Shown here one piece after another: positions 43,419-53,809 of a DNA stretch of 64,000 bases. Below the pieces are notes generated by a model. It was not told where the DNA came from and ran no database searches. It worked only from the letters and a program-made list of their open reading frames with translations. How positions within the stretch are numbered: position 1 is the stretch's first letter; each line of letters opens with the position of its first letter. The stretch lies in assembly GCA_031272985.1 (NCBI GenBank), contig JAISSU010000029.1, positions 1-64,000 of the forward strand, in the 5' to 3' direction. Made by a program: the position numbers and the translations under genes. This DNA comes from Lachnospiraceae bacterium. Its GTDB lineage: Bacteria; Bacillota; Clostridia; Lachnospirales; Lachnospiraceae.

Positions 43419-44159
43419 ATGGACGAAATCAAAGAGGGTTTGATTCGGTTATTTACGGATGCGCATGCAATAATTAAAAACTTTCGGAAACGTACGTTTT
43501 CGGAGGACTATGAGGCATTAAAGGCAAAGGACGGCGGTGTCGTTTTTGAGATTGAAGAGATGATATCCGCATCCGATAATAAGGACGCGCTCATTGACGA
43601 AGTCTCTAAAATACTCCCTGAATATGTCGCGGGATTACCGAAAAAAGCCAGCATGACTATTGACTATAATATGTCAATGGCAGCCTATGTTATTCCTATT
43701 CTCACATCTTCTAAGAGCGACGATATGGAAGTTCTGGCGGATAAGACTATAAAGCTCTGGAATGAAATCGCAGTAAAGGATCTAAAGCTCTCAAAGTCCA
43801 ATTACGAAATGATTGCCGGAGGCTTTAAAAAGCATTGGTTTTGCTTTATCACGACCGCGGTATGCGAGAGCGAAAATAAACCCGATGACTGCTATGAATT
43901 ACGTACGCTTCGCGGTTTCAGGGATGATTACTTAAATAATACAAAAGACGGGAAAGCGCTGGTTTCGGATTATTACGACAGGGCGCCCGCTCTTGTCATG
44001 GCTATAGATATGAGACCTGATAAAAAGGAGATTTATAAGGATATTCTGAATACTTGGATTACTCCTTGTGTGGGCTTGATTGAAAAGGGTAAAAACGAAG
44101 AATGTAAACGCAATTACATCGATATGGTGAATTGCCTCTTCGGGAAATATTATTTTTAG
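43419..44159 (+). CDS. CFI-box-like protein of unknown function
   Basis: 246 residues. The N-terminal 150 residues are helical and unrecognised. From about residue 145 a stretch with FCFITTAVCESENKP, ELRTLRGFRDDYL, GKALVSDYYDRAP and a later conserved-looking TPCVGLIE resembles the CFI-box domain (CFIaTA, LR-x-FRD, G..l...YY..sP) found at the C-terminus of many bacterial proteins of unknown role. Cysteines are notable (CFITTAVCESENKPDDC). It begins one base after yebC and the next gene, ftsK, starts 11 bases downstream, so it is embedded in a housekeeping run. The ATG at 43419 is preceded by GGAG at a workable distance. Confidence 0.7.
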   Translation: MDEIKEGLIRLFTDAHAIIKNFRKRTFSEDYEALKAKDGGVVFEIEEMISASDNKDALIDEVSKILPEYVAGLPKKASMTIDYNMSMAAYVIPILTSSKSDDMEVLADKTIKLWNEIAVKDLKLSKSNYEMIAGGFKKHWFCFITTAVCESENKPDDCYELRTLRGFRDDYLNNTKDGKALVSDYYDRAPALVMAIDMRPDKKEIYKDILNTWITPCVGLIEKGKNEECKRNYIDMVNCLFGKYYF

Positions 44160-44170
44160 GGGAATATAAA

Positions 44171-46723
44171 TTGGCTGCGTCAAAAAAGAAAAAGCGAAGT
44201 AGCACAAATTCAAACCAAAAAAACATAAGCCGGGGCGCGGATAATTTAGTCTATGTCATTGCGGCTGTTTTTATCTTTGCTCTCGCAATCTATTTTTTTG
44301 TGAGTTTCTTCGGAAAAGGCGGCAGCGTGGGAGATGCGATTTCAAAGGCTGTTAAAGGGGCTTTCGGTTGGGCGGCATGGGTTGTTCCAGTGGCGTTTTT
44401 CGGACTGTTTTTGTATTTTGGTAGATTAAACCGCTACAGTCTTTGGAAGATTATTCCGGCTTTGCTTTCTTTCTTTTGCCTGACGGCAATTTTTGACTTA
44501 ATTCACTCGGGAGGCGGTAAAGCGGGAGAGAAGATCGCGGGCTGGATTTTGCCTCCATTCGGTAAAATCGGGAGCTTTATTCTGATTTTTATTCTCTTTA
44601 TTATATGTATATTCTTAATAGCGGGGGATCCCTTTGCTCAGAAAGTACGCGAAAAGAGTGATGAATTAAAACAGAAAAGTGCGGAGCAGTTCCAGAAAGC
44701 GGCGCTTAACTCGCAGACTAAAAAAGAGCTACGCGCTCAAGAAACACTCACTCGCAAACAAGAAGAAAGAGAACGTCTGCAGGATTCGGAAAATCAAAGG
44801 GTATTAAGAGCCGAGCAAAAGGTGCGCGGGGTCAATCCCCCTAATTTAAAGGAGTCAATCCCGAAAACCACAGTCAGAATAAAAGACATTGAAATACCAA
44901 AAGCGGATGCTAATGGTGCGCCTAGTTACACTCAGAATACCAGAGCTTTACTGCCATGGGAGAAAGAAGATCCTGCGGCTATTAAACTTAAGCCTGCCGG
45001 GGAAACCTTAAAGGCTGATATAGTAATTAACAGGGAAAAGGCGAACTCAAAAGCCGAATCTAAGAATAAACAATTAACTAATAAAAATACAGATAAAGAA
45101 AAACCGGAAAACTTCGATATAAGCAGTGAAATAGATGAAAATGCCGAGGAGACCGCCGGAAAGGTTTACAAGCTGCCTGACATAAATTTATTAAGTGTGG
45201 GCAAAGACGTAGATGTACCTTCAGATGAGGAGCTTCGCGAAAAAAGCATTGAATTGGGAGAGATATTAAGCAGCTTTGGCGTAGGGGCGAGCGTGACTCA
45301 TGTCAACTACGGACCTACGGTTACGCGCTTTGAATTAGCTCCCGAACCCGGAGTAAAGGTGAGCCGCATAGTGGCATTGACCGATGATATTAAGCTTAAT
45401 TTAGCCGCTTCGGATATTCGTATCGAGGCACCGATTCCGGGGAAAGCCGCCGTGGGTATCGAGGTACCCAATAAAGTAATTTCACCCGTTTTATTAAGAG
45501 GCATTCTGGAATCTGAGAAGTTTTGTGATTCAAAGGCGGGTATTCCTTTAGCCATTGGAAAGGATGTAGCAGGGCAGGCTGTTATAGCAGATTTGTCAAA
45601 AATGCCGCACCTCTTAGTCGCGGGTACTACGGGTTCCGGAAAATCAGTCGGAATAAACTGCATGATATTAAGTATTTTATATAAATCTAAGCCTGAGGAT
45701 GTAAAGCTTATCATGATTGACCCGAAGGTAGTCGAACTCAATGTCTATAACCGTATTCCGCATCTGTTGGTTCCTGTCGTTACGGATCCGAGAAGAGCGG
45801 CGGGAGCCCTTAGTTGGGCAGTCCATGAGATGAAGAAAAGATACGAGTTATTCGCGCTTACAGGTGTTAGGGATATTAACGCGTACAATCTTGCGGTGGA
45901 ACGTTGTGAAAGTGAAAAACACCTTGAAAATGAAAATAATGAAACAACTGAAGAAGTTGTAAAGCCTGATAAATTGCCGAAAATCGTAATAATAGTGGAT
46001 GAGTTGGCGGATTTAATGATGGTGGCGGCTAAAGAGGTCGAGGATTCGATTTGCCGTTTAGCGCAATTGGCAAGAGCTGCCGGAATCCATCTTGTGGTGG
46101 CTACTCAGAGACCTTCCGTGGATGTTATCACCGGTCTCATAAAAGCTAATATGCCTTCCAGGATAGCGTTTTCCGTTGCATCTGGCGTGGACAGCCGCAC
46201 TATATTGGACATGGTGGGTGCCGAAAAGCTACTCGGAAACGGGGATATGCTCTTTTATCCGTCCGGATTTTCAAAGCCTTTAAGGGTTCAGGGAGCGTAC
46301 GTTTCTACTGAGGAAATCGAGAAGGTGGCTAATTTCCTTAAGGAACAGGCTGTTGAGGTTCAATATGATGATGAAATTTCGTCGCAGATAGATGAAAGCG
46401 CAGTTTCGGAAAAAATAAAAGAAGTGACAATAAATAAATCTGATGATGCCGACACATATATCGGCAGAGCGGGGCTAATGTTTGTCGTCGCAGGTGAGGG
46501 AACGATAGGACTATTGCAACGCAAATTCAAAATCGGATTTAACAGGGCGGCCCGCATTATGGACTCATTAGTGGAGGCCGGCGTGGTCGGCGGTCTGGAA
46601 GATAAAAAACCCAAAAAAGCACTGGTTAGCGTTTCGGAGTATATAGAGATAGCAGGCGCAAACGGGTGGGAAATACCTGATGAACAATTAGAAGAAATAC
46701 TGGGAGGAGCCAATGAAATCTGA
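44171..46723 (+). CDS. ftsK: DNA translocase FtsK/SpoIIIE
   Basis: 850 residues. Four membrane helices (about 30-155) are followed by a charged linker (about 160-340), then the motor: alpha/beta domains with [19 protein letters not shown], Walker A GTTGSGKS (485-492), [11 protein letters not shown] (Walker B), and [18 protein letters not shown]. The C-terminal gamma domain (about 770-840) reads DNA polarity sequences. The protein moves chromosome arms through the closing septum. I start it at TTG 44171, preceded by AGGGG at good spacing; an upstream TTG would overlap the previous gene by 28 bases. The fhs gene overlaps the end by 11 bases. Confidence 0.95.
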   Translation: MAASKKKKRSSTNSNQKNISRGADNLVYVIAAVFIFALAIYFFVSFFGKGGSVGDAISKAVKGAFGWAAWVVPVAFFGLFLYFGRLNRYSLWKIIPALLSFFCLTAIFDLIHSGGGKAGEKIAGWILPPFGKIGSFILIFILFIICIFLIAGDPFAQKVREKSDELKQKSAEQFQKAALNSQTKKELRAQETLTRKQEERERLQDSENQRVLRAEQKVRGVNPPNLKESIPKTTVRIKDIEIPKADANGAPSYTQNTRALLPWEKEDPAAIKLKPAGETLKADIVINREKANSKAESKNKQLTNKNTDKEKPENFDISSEIDENAEETAGKVYKLPDINLLSVGKDVDVPSDEELREKSIELGEILSSFGVGASVTHVNYGPTVTRFELAPEPGVKVSRIVALTDDIKLNLAASDIRIEAPIPGKAAVGIEVPNKVISPVLLRGILESEKFCDSKAGIPLAIGKDVAGQAVIADLSKMPHLLVAGTTGSGKSVGINCMILSILYKSKPEDVKLIMIDPKVVELNVYNRIPHLLVPVVTDPRRAAGALSWAVHEMKKRYELFALTGVRDINAYNLAVERCESEKHLENENNETTEEVVKPDKLPKIVIIVDELADLMMVAAKEVEDSICRLAQLARAAGIHLVVATQRPSVDVITGLIKANMPSRIAFSVASGVDSRTILDMVGAEKLLGNGDMLFYPSGFSKPLRVQGAYVSTEEIEKVANFLKEQAVEVQYDDEISSQIDESAVSEKIKEVTINKSDDADTYIGRAGLMFVVAGEGTIGLLQRKFKIGFNRAARIMDSLVEAGVVGGLEDKKPKKALVSVSEYIEIAGANGWEIPDEQLEEILGGANEI

Positions 46724-48383
46724 TATTGAAATTGCTCAGGAAGCTAAAATGCTGCATATTAAAGAGGTGGCAGCTTTAATAGGTATTGCCGAAGATGACC
46801 TTGAATTTTACGGAAAATATAAGGCAAAGCTTTCAGATGAGGTGGGAGAAAAATTAATAGACCGACCTGATGGGAAGCTCGTTCTTGTGACCGCGATTAA
46901 TCCGACACCCGCGGGAGAAGGGAAGACAACGACCACAATAGGACTCGGGCAGGCGCTTTCAAAATTAGGCAAAAAGGCAATTATTGCGCTTCGCGAGCCG
47001 TCGCTTGGGCCTTGCTTTGGAATAAAGGGGGGAGCAGCAGGCGGCGGATATGCTCAAGTGGTCCCTATGGAGGATTTAAATCTTCATTTTACGGGAGATT
47101 TTCACGCGATTACCACTGCTAATAATCTTTTAGCCGCGCTACTTGATAATCATATTCAGCAGGGAAATGAGCTTAAAATCGACCCGAGACAGGTAATCTG
47201 GAAACGTGCTCTCGATATGAATGACAGAGCTTTACGAAATATCGTGATCGGTCTGGGTGCAAAAGCGGACGGGATGGTAAGGGAAGACCATTTTGTCATT
47301 ACCGTGGCATCTGAGATTATGGCGATTCTCTGCCTGTCTGAGAATATCTCGGATTTAAAAGATCGTCTGGGACGAATTATCGTGGCATATAATTTCGCCG
47401 GTGAACCGGTGACGGCTGATGATTTAAAGGCCACAGGGGCAATGGCTGCACTATTAAAGGACGCCATGAAACCTAACCTCATTCAGACATTGGAGCATAC
47501 TCCTGCTTTGGTGCATGGCGGTCCGTTTGCCAATATCGCGCATGGCTGCAATAGTATCAGAGCTACGAAAACTGCCCTAAAACTCAGCGATATTACCGTT
47601 ACAGAGGCAGGATTCGGTGCCGACTTGGGAGCGGAGAAATTCCTTGATATTAAGTGCCGCATTGCGGGGCTTAAACCCGATGCGATAGTTTTGGTTGCAA
47701 CGGCGCGTGCATTAAAATATAATGGGGGCATTGCGAAAGCGGATTGCGGCAAAGAAAACCTTGAAGCCCTTAAAAAAGGCATTGTAAATCTGGAGAAACA
47801 TATAGAGAATGTCCAGAAATTCAAAGTGCCGGTGGTGGTCGCACTGAATGCTTTTGTGACTGATACCGAAAAAGAGCTTGATTACATCAGAGAATTTTGC
47901 GAGGAAAAAGGCTGCGCTTTCGCTCTTTCCGAAGTTTGGGAAAAGGGCGGCGAAGGCGGCATTGCACTGGCTAAAGAGGTATTAAACACCCTAGAAACTA
48001 AGAAGAGCGAATTTGCGCCCATTTATCCCGATGAAATGTCCTTAAAGGAAAAGATTGAGACTATTTCAAAAGAGATCTATGGTGCAAGGGGCGTTATCTT
48101 TGAACCGGCAGCAGCAAAGCAACTCGACAAAATCGAAGCCATGGGATTTGGGAAACTCCCCGTTTGCATGGCTAAAAATCAGTACTCGCTCTCGGATGAT
48201 CCGAATAAACTCGGAAGGCCAACGGATTTTGACATTCACGTAAGAGACGTTTACGTAAGTGCGGGAGCGGGCTTTGTGGTGGCTTTAACAGGCCTTATTA
48301 TGACAATGCCGGGTCTTCCTAAAGTTCCTGCCGCAAATAATATAGATCTAAACGAAAACGGAAAGATAACGGGGTTATTTTAA
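46713..48383 (+). CDS. fhs: Formate--tetrahydrofolate ligase
   Basis: 556 residues, the usual bacterial length. ATP-binding [20 protein letters not shown] is near the N-terminus, then [20 protein letters not shown] and the folate-site region [18 protein letters not shown]. It makes 10-formyl-THF from formate and ATP, the entry of the one-carbon (and, in acetogens, methyl-branch Wood-Ljungdahl) route. It overlaps ftsK by 11 bases and its partner FolD follows one base after its stop. The ATG follows GGAGGAG. No CO dehydrogenase or acetyl-CoA synthase gene is in the window, so acetogenesis is not implied. Confidence 0.97.
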   Translation: MKSDIEIAQEAKMLHIKEVAALIGIAEDDLEFYGKYKAKLSDEVGEKLIDRPDGKLVLVTAINPTPAGEGKTTTTIGLGQALSKLGKKAIIALREPSLGPCFGIKGGAAGGGYAQVVPMEDLNLHFTGDFHAITTANNLLAALLDNHIQQGNELKIDPRQVIWKRALDMNDRALRNIVIGLGAKADGMVREDHFVITVASEIMAILCLSENISDLKDRLGRIIVAYNFAGEPVTADDLKATGAMAALLKDAMKPNLIQTLEHTPALVHGGPFANIAHGCNSIRATKTALKLSDITVTEAGFGADLGAEKFLDIKCRIAGLKPDAIVLVATARALKYNGGIAKADCGKENLEALKKGIVNLEKHIENVQKFKVPVVVALNAFVTDTEKELDYIREFCEEKGCAFALSEVWEKGGEGGIALAKEVLNTLETKKSEFAPIYPDEMSLKEKIETISKEIYGARGVIFEPAAAKQLDKIEAMGFGKLPVCMAKNQYSLSDDPNKLGRPTDFDIHVRDVYVSAGAGFVVALTGLIMTMPGLPKVPAANNIDLNENGKITGLF

Positions 48384-48384
48384 T

Positions 48385-49245
48385 ATGCCTGAATTAATTG
48401 ACGGCAAAGCCGTCTCCGAAAAAATAAAATCAGAGCTTAAAGCTGAAATAGAATTAATGAATGCCAAAGGAAAAAAGGTTTGTCTTGCTGTAATCCAAGT
48501 GGGGGAGGATCCGGCTTCCACTGTCTATGTGGGTAATAAAGAAAAAGCCTGCAAGAGCCTCGGGATAGTGTCCTTGATGCACAAACTTCCCGAAACGATT
48601 ACGCAGGAAGAATTGCTTTCTCTTATAGAAAATCTTAATAAAGATTTGACAGTTAACGGAATTCTGGTACAATTACCTCTGCCTGCGCATATTGATTCGG
48701 GCGAAATAATCAAAGCGATTGATGTAAATAAAGATGTAGATGGGTTCCATCCGGAAAATGTGGGATATTTATGCACGGGGAAAGAAGGCTTTGTTTCCTG
48801 TACGCCGGCCGGAATCATGGAATTATTAAAGCATTACAACATTGATACCGTGGGCAAGGAGTGCGTTATTGCAGGTCGAAGCAATATTGTCGGAAAGCCG
48901 ATGGCATTACTTATGTTAAAAGGTAATTCTACGGTCACGATTACCCACTCTAAAACAAAAGATATGAAAGAAGTCACAAAGAGAGCGGACATTTTTATTG
49001 CCGCAATCGGAAAGCCGAAATTTTTCACAGGCGAATATATTAAAGACGGTGCAGTCGTAATTGATGTCGGCATGAACAGAGATGAAAATAATAAACTCTG
49101 CGGGGACGTTGATTTTAATAGCGTCTCAGGTAAAGCATCTGCCATTACCCCTGTACCCGGAGGGGTCGGTCCCATGACCATTGCCATGTTAATGTATAAT
49201 TGCGTAAAAGCCGCTAAGCGTCAATATGGCGCGGCGTTTGAATAA
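48385..49245 (+). CDS. folD: Methylenetetrahydrofolate dehydrogenase/cyclohydrolase FolD
   Basis: 286 residues. Catalytic lysine region STVYVGNKEKACKSLGI, the PLP-x-H-type QLPLPAHID, DVDGFHPENVG, the Rossmann part VIAGRSNIVGKPMALLML, and PVPGGVGPMTIAMLM are all typical. It interconverts methylene-, methenyl- and 10-formyl-THF with NADP and directly follows fhs, completing the one-carbon pair. Its start is immediately after the fhs stop with a weak ribosome site, which points to translational coupling. Confidence 0.97.
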   Translation: MPELIDGKAVSEKIKSELKAEIELMNAKGKKVCLAVIQVGEDPASTVYVGNKEKACKSLGIVSLMHKLPETITQEELLSLIENLNKDLTVNGILVQLPLPAHIDSGEIIKAIDVNKDVDGFHPENVGYLCTGKEGFVSCTPAGIMELLKHYNIDTVGKECVIAGRSNIVGKPMALLMLKGNSTVTITHSKTKDMKEVTKRADIFIAAIGKPKFFTGEYIKDGAVVIDVGMNRDENNKLCGDVDFNSVSGKASAITPVPGGVGPMTIAMLMYNCVKAAKRQYGAAFE

Positions 49246-49257
49246 TTGGAGGATTCT

Positions 49258-50643
49258 ATGAAGTGCAGACATTGCGGATATGATATACCGGAAGGGAAGC
49301 TGATTTGTCCGGTATGCGGGGAAGAGGTCAGGATAGTACCCGATTATAATCCATTAGATGAAGTGCTGACCGAAGAAGTAAAGGTCTCAGTCAGCAGACA
49401 GGAAAGAAATAATACCGCGAGACGGATTCACGAAGAGCAAAGACGCCGTGCGTCGGGAAATACGCGGCAGATGGGCAATACCAGATCACGTGATTATGGG
49501 AGAACATCTTCCATGGAAAATACCAGATCCCGCGAATATGGAAGGACGTCTTCCATGAATCGACAGGGATATGGAAGCAGCGGCTATGGTGCCACAGGCA
49601 GACAGGGTGTGTCTCAAAGAACGAGCTCAGGTCGTAAGCGTGAACGTGAAATGAGACGAGAGGCGCAAATAAGAGCTGCCGAAGAAAAAAGGAACAGAGT
49701 AATAGCAATATCCGTAGTCAGTGTTTTGCTGGTGGCGATAGCAATCGGTGTTATTTTGTTCTTTTCAAACAGCTATAACGGCCTTATTAATAAGGGAGAC
49801 AAGGCCTTTAATAACGGCGATTATGTCAAGGCGGCCCAGTACTACCAAAAAGCCGTAGAAAAAAATCCCAAAAAGGCGCAGGCCTACGACGGCCTTGCCA
49901 GTATTCAAATCGAGAAAAACGATCTCGCAAAGGCCGAGCTTGTTTATTCGGGAGCGGTAGCAAATCAGCCTGAAAATGCGGATTTATTTCAGGCGTTTAT
50001 CAAGTTTTATATTGCGACAGGTCAGCAGGATAAAATACCGATTTTGTTGAATGGTATTTCCGGCAATATGTACAGTAAATTAAAGGAATATGCGGTGGAC
50101 GTACCCGTCTTTTCTTTAGAGGAAGGGAAGACTTACGAAGATGTACAACAACTCGAACTGACGGCTGATGACATGAAGATTTTCTATACGACCGACGGAA
50201 CAAAGCCTACATCCCAAAGTACTCAGTACCTGTCGCCTATCACGATAGATGAAGGGGAGTCACTGATTTCGGCTATTGCTGTTAACGATGACGGAATTCC
50301 TTCTTTGCCTGTTACAAAGATTTTCAAAGTGGAATTCCCTATTGACGACGCGCCGGCAGTATCGCCGTCTACCGGACAATACTCTCAAGCCACTAAAATC
50401 GAAATAAAAGTGCCCGAAGGCTTCACAGCGTATTATACTACCGATAAATCAGACCCGACGAGTGCTTCCACTCAGTACAAGGGGCCTTTCGATATGCCTG
50501 AGGGTGAGACAATATTAAAGGCAATCCTCGTGAATGCCAGAGGGCGCATGAGTCAGATTACCACGCGTAATTATCACCTCGAGATAGAGCCTGAAACTCC
50601 CGAAGAAAATGCGGATCAGGCGGCGCAGGAGCCGGAGGGTTGA
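49258..50643 (+). CDS. Zinc-ribbon membrane protein with TPR and chitobiase-like C-terminal domains
   Basis: 461 residues. An N-terminal zinc ribbon (C3, C6, C17, C20) is followed by an Arg/Ser-rich disordered region (about 45-140) with two copies of a unit near NTRSR-(D/E)-YGRTSSM, a membrane helix (about 147-173), two or so TPR units (about 175-250) and two domains (about 280-445) with FYTTDGTKPT and AYYTTDKSDPTS. These match the chitobiase/beta-hexosaminidase C-terminal (CHB_HEX_C) fold used as an extracellular module. This order suggests a cytoplasmic sensor, membrane crossing, and an outside binding part. The gene is 12 bases after folD. Start ATG 49258 has GGAGG; an upstream TTG overlaps that site. 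Confidence 0.8.
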   Translation: MKCRHCGYDIPEGKLICPVCGEEVRIVPDYNPLDEVLTEEVKVSVSRQERNNTARRIHEEQRRRASGNTRQMGNTRSRDYGRTSSMENTRSREYGRTSSMNRQGYGSSGYGATGRQGVSQRTSSGRKREREMRREAQIRAAEEKRNRVIAISVVSVLLVAIAIGVILFFSNSYNGLINKGDKAFNNGDYVKAAQYYQKAVEKNPKKAQAYDGLASIQIEKNDLAKAELVYSGAVANQPENADLFQAFIKFYIATGQQDKIPILLNGISGNMYSKLKEYAVDVPVFSLEEGKTYEDVQQLELTADDMKIFYTTDGTKPTSQSTQYLSPITIDEGESLISAIAVNDDGIPSLPVTKIFKVEFPIDDAPAVSPSTGQYSQATKIEIKVPEGFTAYYTTDKSDPTSASTQYKGPFDMPEGETILKAILVNARGRMSQITTRNYHLEIEPETPEENADQAAQEPEG

Positions 50644-50659
50644 TGCATTAATTGGCAAT

Positions 50660-50694
50660 AAAATCTCAGATGCTTTCGCATGAATGAGAATTTT
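50660..50694 (+). terminator. Hairpin after the zinc-ribbon gene
   Basis: AAAATCTCA (50660-50668) and TGAGAATTTT (50685-50694) pair, as do ATGC and GCAT around a TTTC loop. Its A-run before and T-run in the 3' arm allow a weak, possibly bidirectional terminator. Confidence 0.5.
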
Positions 50695-50734
50695 AAGATA
50701 GATTTATTTTTCAGTATAAAGGAGAGGTAAGCGA

Positions 50735-51616
50735 ATGTACAGAATTCACAAGGCAAAAGAACTTGCCGACAAAATCTTCCTAATGGAAGTTGAAGCACCG
50801 CGTGTAGCCAAACGTTGTTACCCGGGGCAGTTTGTTATCGTAAAGATCGATGAAAAGGGGGAGCGCATCCCGTTAACAATTTGCGACTACGACAGGGAAA
50901 AAGGACTGGTAACTATAGTTATTCAGACGATAGGCGCCTCGACACAGAGAATGAACAGCCTTAAAACGGGCGACGAGTTCCGCGATTTTGTAGGACCCTT
51001 AGGGAATCCTTCCGAATTCATTTTTGAAGATATCGAAGAATTAAAGAAAAAGAAATATTTATTCGTAGGCGGAGGTCTGGGGACTGCCCCTGTTTATCCG
51101 CAGGTGAAATGGTTAAAAGAGCACGGAATAGATGCCGATGTAATAGTCGGAGCAAAGACAAAGGATTTGATTATTCTTGAGGAAGAAATGAAAAAGGTGG
51201 CGGGGAATTACTATCCCTGTACTGATGATGGGAGTTACGGTTTTGCAGGTCTTGTTACGGCTAAAATCGAGGAATTGGCGGCACAGGGAAAGCATTACGA
51301 TGTTTGCGTGGCAATTGGTCCTATGATTATGATGAAATTCGCTTGTCTGACTACGAAAAAACTCGGAATCCCGACTATTGTCAGCATGAATCCTACTATG
51401 GTGGATGGCACCGGAATGTGCGGAGCGTGCCGTTTGCACGTTGGAGAAGAGGTTAAATTTGCCTGCGTGGACGGTCCGGAATTCGACGGGCATTTGATTA
51501 ATTTCGATGAGGCGATGAAGCGCCAAAGGATGTACGCTACTCAGGAAGGAAAAGCTCTTCTAAAGCTGCAGGAAGGTGATACTCACCACGGCGGTTGCGG
51601 AGTTTGCGCGGGATAA
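50735..51616 (+). CDS. nfnA: NADH-dependent ferredoxin:NADP+ oxidoreductase subunit A (NfnA-like)
   Basis: 293 residues of the PyrK/ferredoxin-reductase-like family. It has an FAD-binding barrel with RIPLTICDYDREKGLVTIV, an NAD-binding half with YLFVGGGLGTAPVYPQV, and a [2Fe-2S] site around GTGMCGACRLHVGEEVKFAC. The tail ends in HHGGCGVCAG, giving two more cysteines. With the next gene it forms the Nfn-type complex that couples NADH and reduced ferredoxin to NADPH formation by electron bifurcation, or a related SfnAB-type enzyme. The ATG follows GGAGAGG. Confidence 0.88.
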   Translation: MYRIHKAKELADKIFLMEVEAPRVAKRCYPGQFVIVKIDEKGERIPLTICDYDREKGLVTIVIQTIGASTQRMNSLKTGDEFRDFVGPLGNPSEFIFEDIEELKKKKYLFVGGGLGTAPVYPQVKWLKEHGIDADVIVGAKTKDLIILEEEMKKVAGNYYPCTDDGSYGFAGLVTAKIEELAAQGKHYDVCVAIGPMIMMKFACLTTKKLGIPTIVSMNPTMVDGTGMCGACRLHVGEEVKFACVDGPEFDGHLINFDEAMKRQRMYATQEGKALLKLQEGDTHHGGCGVCAG

Positions 51617-51681
51617 AGCTTTAACGGTGTAACTACTAATTTTGACAAAATAACGCCGTAAGGCGATTGCATGGAGGCAAT

Positions 51682-53067
51682 ATGGACGTATTAAAAAGAG
51701 TGCCTGTAAGGGAGCAGGATGCAAAGGTACGGGCGACAAATTTCGAAGAAGTTTGTTACGGATATAATAAAGAAGAGGCGGTAGAAGAGGCCGCCAGATG
51801 TATTAATTGTAAAAACGCAAAGTGTATTGAGGGATGTCCTGTGGCGATTAATATCCCCGGCTTTGTTTCAAAGGTAAAGGATGGTGATATAGAAGCGGCA
51901 TATGAGGTTTTAAGTGCGGCGAGTGCACTTCCGGCGGTATGCGGAAGGGTCTGCCCACAGGAGACGCAGTGCGAATGCCGCTGCATCAGAGGCATCAAAG
52001 GCGATCCGGTCTCAATAGGAAAGCTTGAACGATTCGTCGCTGATTACGCGCTGGAAAATAATCTCGTTCCGAAAAAACCTGAAAAGACAAACGGTCACAA
52101 AATCGCGGTTATCGGCTCGGGACCGGCGGGTCTTACCTGTGCGGGAGAGCTGGCAAAGATGGGATATTTGGTGACAGTTTTTGAAGCCCTGCACGAGCTC
52201 GGAGGGGTTTTGGTATATGGCATACCGGAATTTCGTCTCCCCAAAGAGGCGGTGGTTCGCAAAGAAATCGAAAAGGTAAAAGATCTCGGGGTCGAGTTTG
52301 AAACTAATGTTGTAATAGGACGTTCGGTTACAATAGATCAATTAATTGAAGATGAAGGCTATGAAGCGGTTTTCGTGGGCTCAGGCGCAGGTCTGCCCAT
52401 GTTTATGGGTATTCCGGGTGAGACTGCGAGCGGGGTATTTTCGGCGAATGAGTACCTCACCAGGAGCAATCTCATGAAGGCCTTTGATCCCGAATATGAT
52501 ACGCCGATTGCCGCAGGCAAAAAGGTAGCCGTAGTCGGAGGCGGAAATGTGGCAATGGATGCCGCAAGGACAGCGCTTCGTCTGGGCGCCGAGGTACATA
52601 TTGTTTACCGCCGTTCGGAGGCTGAACTGCCTGCGAGAGTCGAGGAAGTTCATCACGCTAAAGAAGAAGGGATTATCTTTAATCTTCTTACGAATCCGAC
52701 TGAGATTTTGGTCGGAGAAGACGGTTGGGTACGCGGGATGACCTGTGTTAAGATGGAACTTGGGGAACCTGATGCTTCCGGCAGACGTCGCCCGGTGGTT
52801 ATTGACGGTTCCGAATTTGAGATAGAAGTCGATACAGTAATTATGGCGCTTGGGACATCACCGAATCCGCTCATTGCCTCTACTACCAAAGGTCTTGAGA
52901 CTAATAAATGGGGTTGTATAGTGGCGGACGAATCCACGGGAATCACCAAAAAAACGGGAGTATTCGCGGGCGGAGACGCAGTCAGCGGAGCAGCTACGGT
53001 AATACTCGCTATGGGAGCGGGGAAAGCAGCGGCACGAAGCATAGATGATTATGTCAATAATAAATAG
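51682..53067 (+). CDS. gltA: NfnB-like / GltA-type NADPH oxidoreductase
   Basis: 461 residues. N-terminal cluster-binding part with CINCKNAKCIEGCPV and CGRVCPQETQCECRC (two [4Fe-4S] sites), FAD-binding IAVIGSGPAGLTCAGELAKM and NADPH-binding VAVVGGGNVAMDAARTALR, closing with GVFAGGDAVSGAATVILAMG. This is the small-subunit-like glutamate synthase fold, annotated GltA, that serves as NfnB beside NfnA. Start ATG 51682 has GGAGG before it; an upstream ATG overlaps that site and gives an untypical start. The adjoining NfnA-type gene makes NfnB the better functional reading. Confidence 0.88.
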   Translation: MDVLKRVPVREQDAKVRATNFEEVCYGYNKEEAVEEAARCINCKNAKCIEGCPVAINIPGFVSKVKDGDIEAAYEVLSAASALPAVCGRVCPQETQCECRCIRGIKGDPVSIGKLERFVADYALENNLVPKKPEKTNGHKIAVIGSGPAGLTCAGELAKMGYLVTVFEALHELGGVLVYGIPEFRLPKEAVVRKEIEKVKDLGVEFETNVVIGRSVTIDQLIEDEGYEAVFVGSGAGLPMFMGIPGETASGVFSANEYLTRSNLMKAFDPEYDTPIAAGKKVAVVGGGNVAMDAARTALRLGAEVHIVYRRSEAELPARVEEVHHAKEEGIIFNLLTNPTEILVGEDGWVRGMTCVKMELGEPDASGRRRPVVIDGSEFEIEVDTVIMALGTSPNPLIASTTKGLETNKWGCIVADESTGITKKTGVFAGGDAVSGAATVILAMGAGKAAARSIDDYVNNK

Positions 53068-53103
53068 GCTCACAGCTCCTAAAATGACTTTATCATAATA
53101 CGG

Positions 53104-53118
53104 TGTGAAGTAATCACA
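53104..53118. promoter_or_regulatory. Short palindrome before cmk
   Basis: TGTGA-N5-TCACA resembles the CRP/FNR family operator but with a five-base instead of six-base centre. It lies 26 bases before the cmk start codon. Confidence 0.25.
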
Positions 53119-53143
53119 AGGAATATTTATTAAAGGAATTCAT

Positions 53144-53809
53144 ATGGCATATAATATTGCGATTGACGGGCCGGCCGGTTCAGGCAAGGGCTCCGTCGCA
53201 AAGGAAATCGCAAAACGAAAAGGATTTTTGTATATTGATACGGGAGCGATGTTTCGGGCTTTGGCAGTCCATTTCCTTGAGAAAGGACTTAAAAGTACCG
53301 ATACCGCTTCCATCATTGCCGCTCTTGCGGATGCTGATGTCACAATAGGATTTAAGGATGGAATGCAAAAGGTCTTCCTAAATGGTGAGGATGTGGACTC
53401 TAAGCTTCGCAACGAAGATGTCGGCAATATGGCATCCGCCACTTCCGTGATACCGCAGGTACGCGCAAAGCTCCTTGAATTACAGCGAAATCTCGCCAAA
53501 AATGAGAATTGCGTTATGGAAGGTCGGGACATTACCACTGTGGTATTACCGGATGCGGATTTAAAAATATATTTAACGGCAGACCCTAAGGTCCGTGCCA
53601 GACGGCGCTATAAGGAACTGCGCGAGAAAAACATTGCCTGTAAATATGGCGAGGTTCTGCGTGACATTAATGCGCGGGATGATAGGGATATGAACAGAGA
53701 AATCGCACCTTTAAGGGTGGCAGATGATGCAATCTTGATTGACTCCTCAATGTTAAGTATAGAAGAAGTCGTAGATTTGGTATTGGAGAATGTTAAATGC
53801 CCGAAGTGA
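53144..53809 (+). CDS. cmk: Cytidylate kinase
   Basis: 221 residues, single-domain short form. The P-loop is in IDGPAGSGKGSVAKEIA, followed by YIDTGAMFRALAV, the CMP-binding insert around 75-110, GRDITTVVLPDADLKIYL and RARRRYKEL in the lid. It phosphorylates CMP and dCMP. It overlaps ispH by 13 bases and leads the cmk-ispH-rpsA cluster characteristic of Clostridia. The ATG at 53144 has AAAGGA upstream. Confidence 0.96.
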   Translation: MAYNIAIDGPAGSGKGSVAKEIAKRKGFLYIDTGAMFRALAVHFLEKGLKSTDTASIIAALADADVTIGFKDGMQKVFLNGEDVDSKLRNEDVGNMASATSVIPQVRAKLLELQRNLAKNENCVMEGRDITTVVLPDADLKIYLTADPKVRARRRYKELREKNIACKYGEVLRDINARDDRDMNREIAPLRVADDAILIDSSMLSIEEVVDLVLENVKCPK

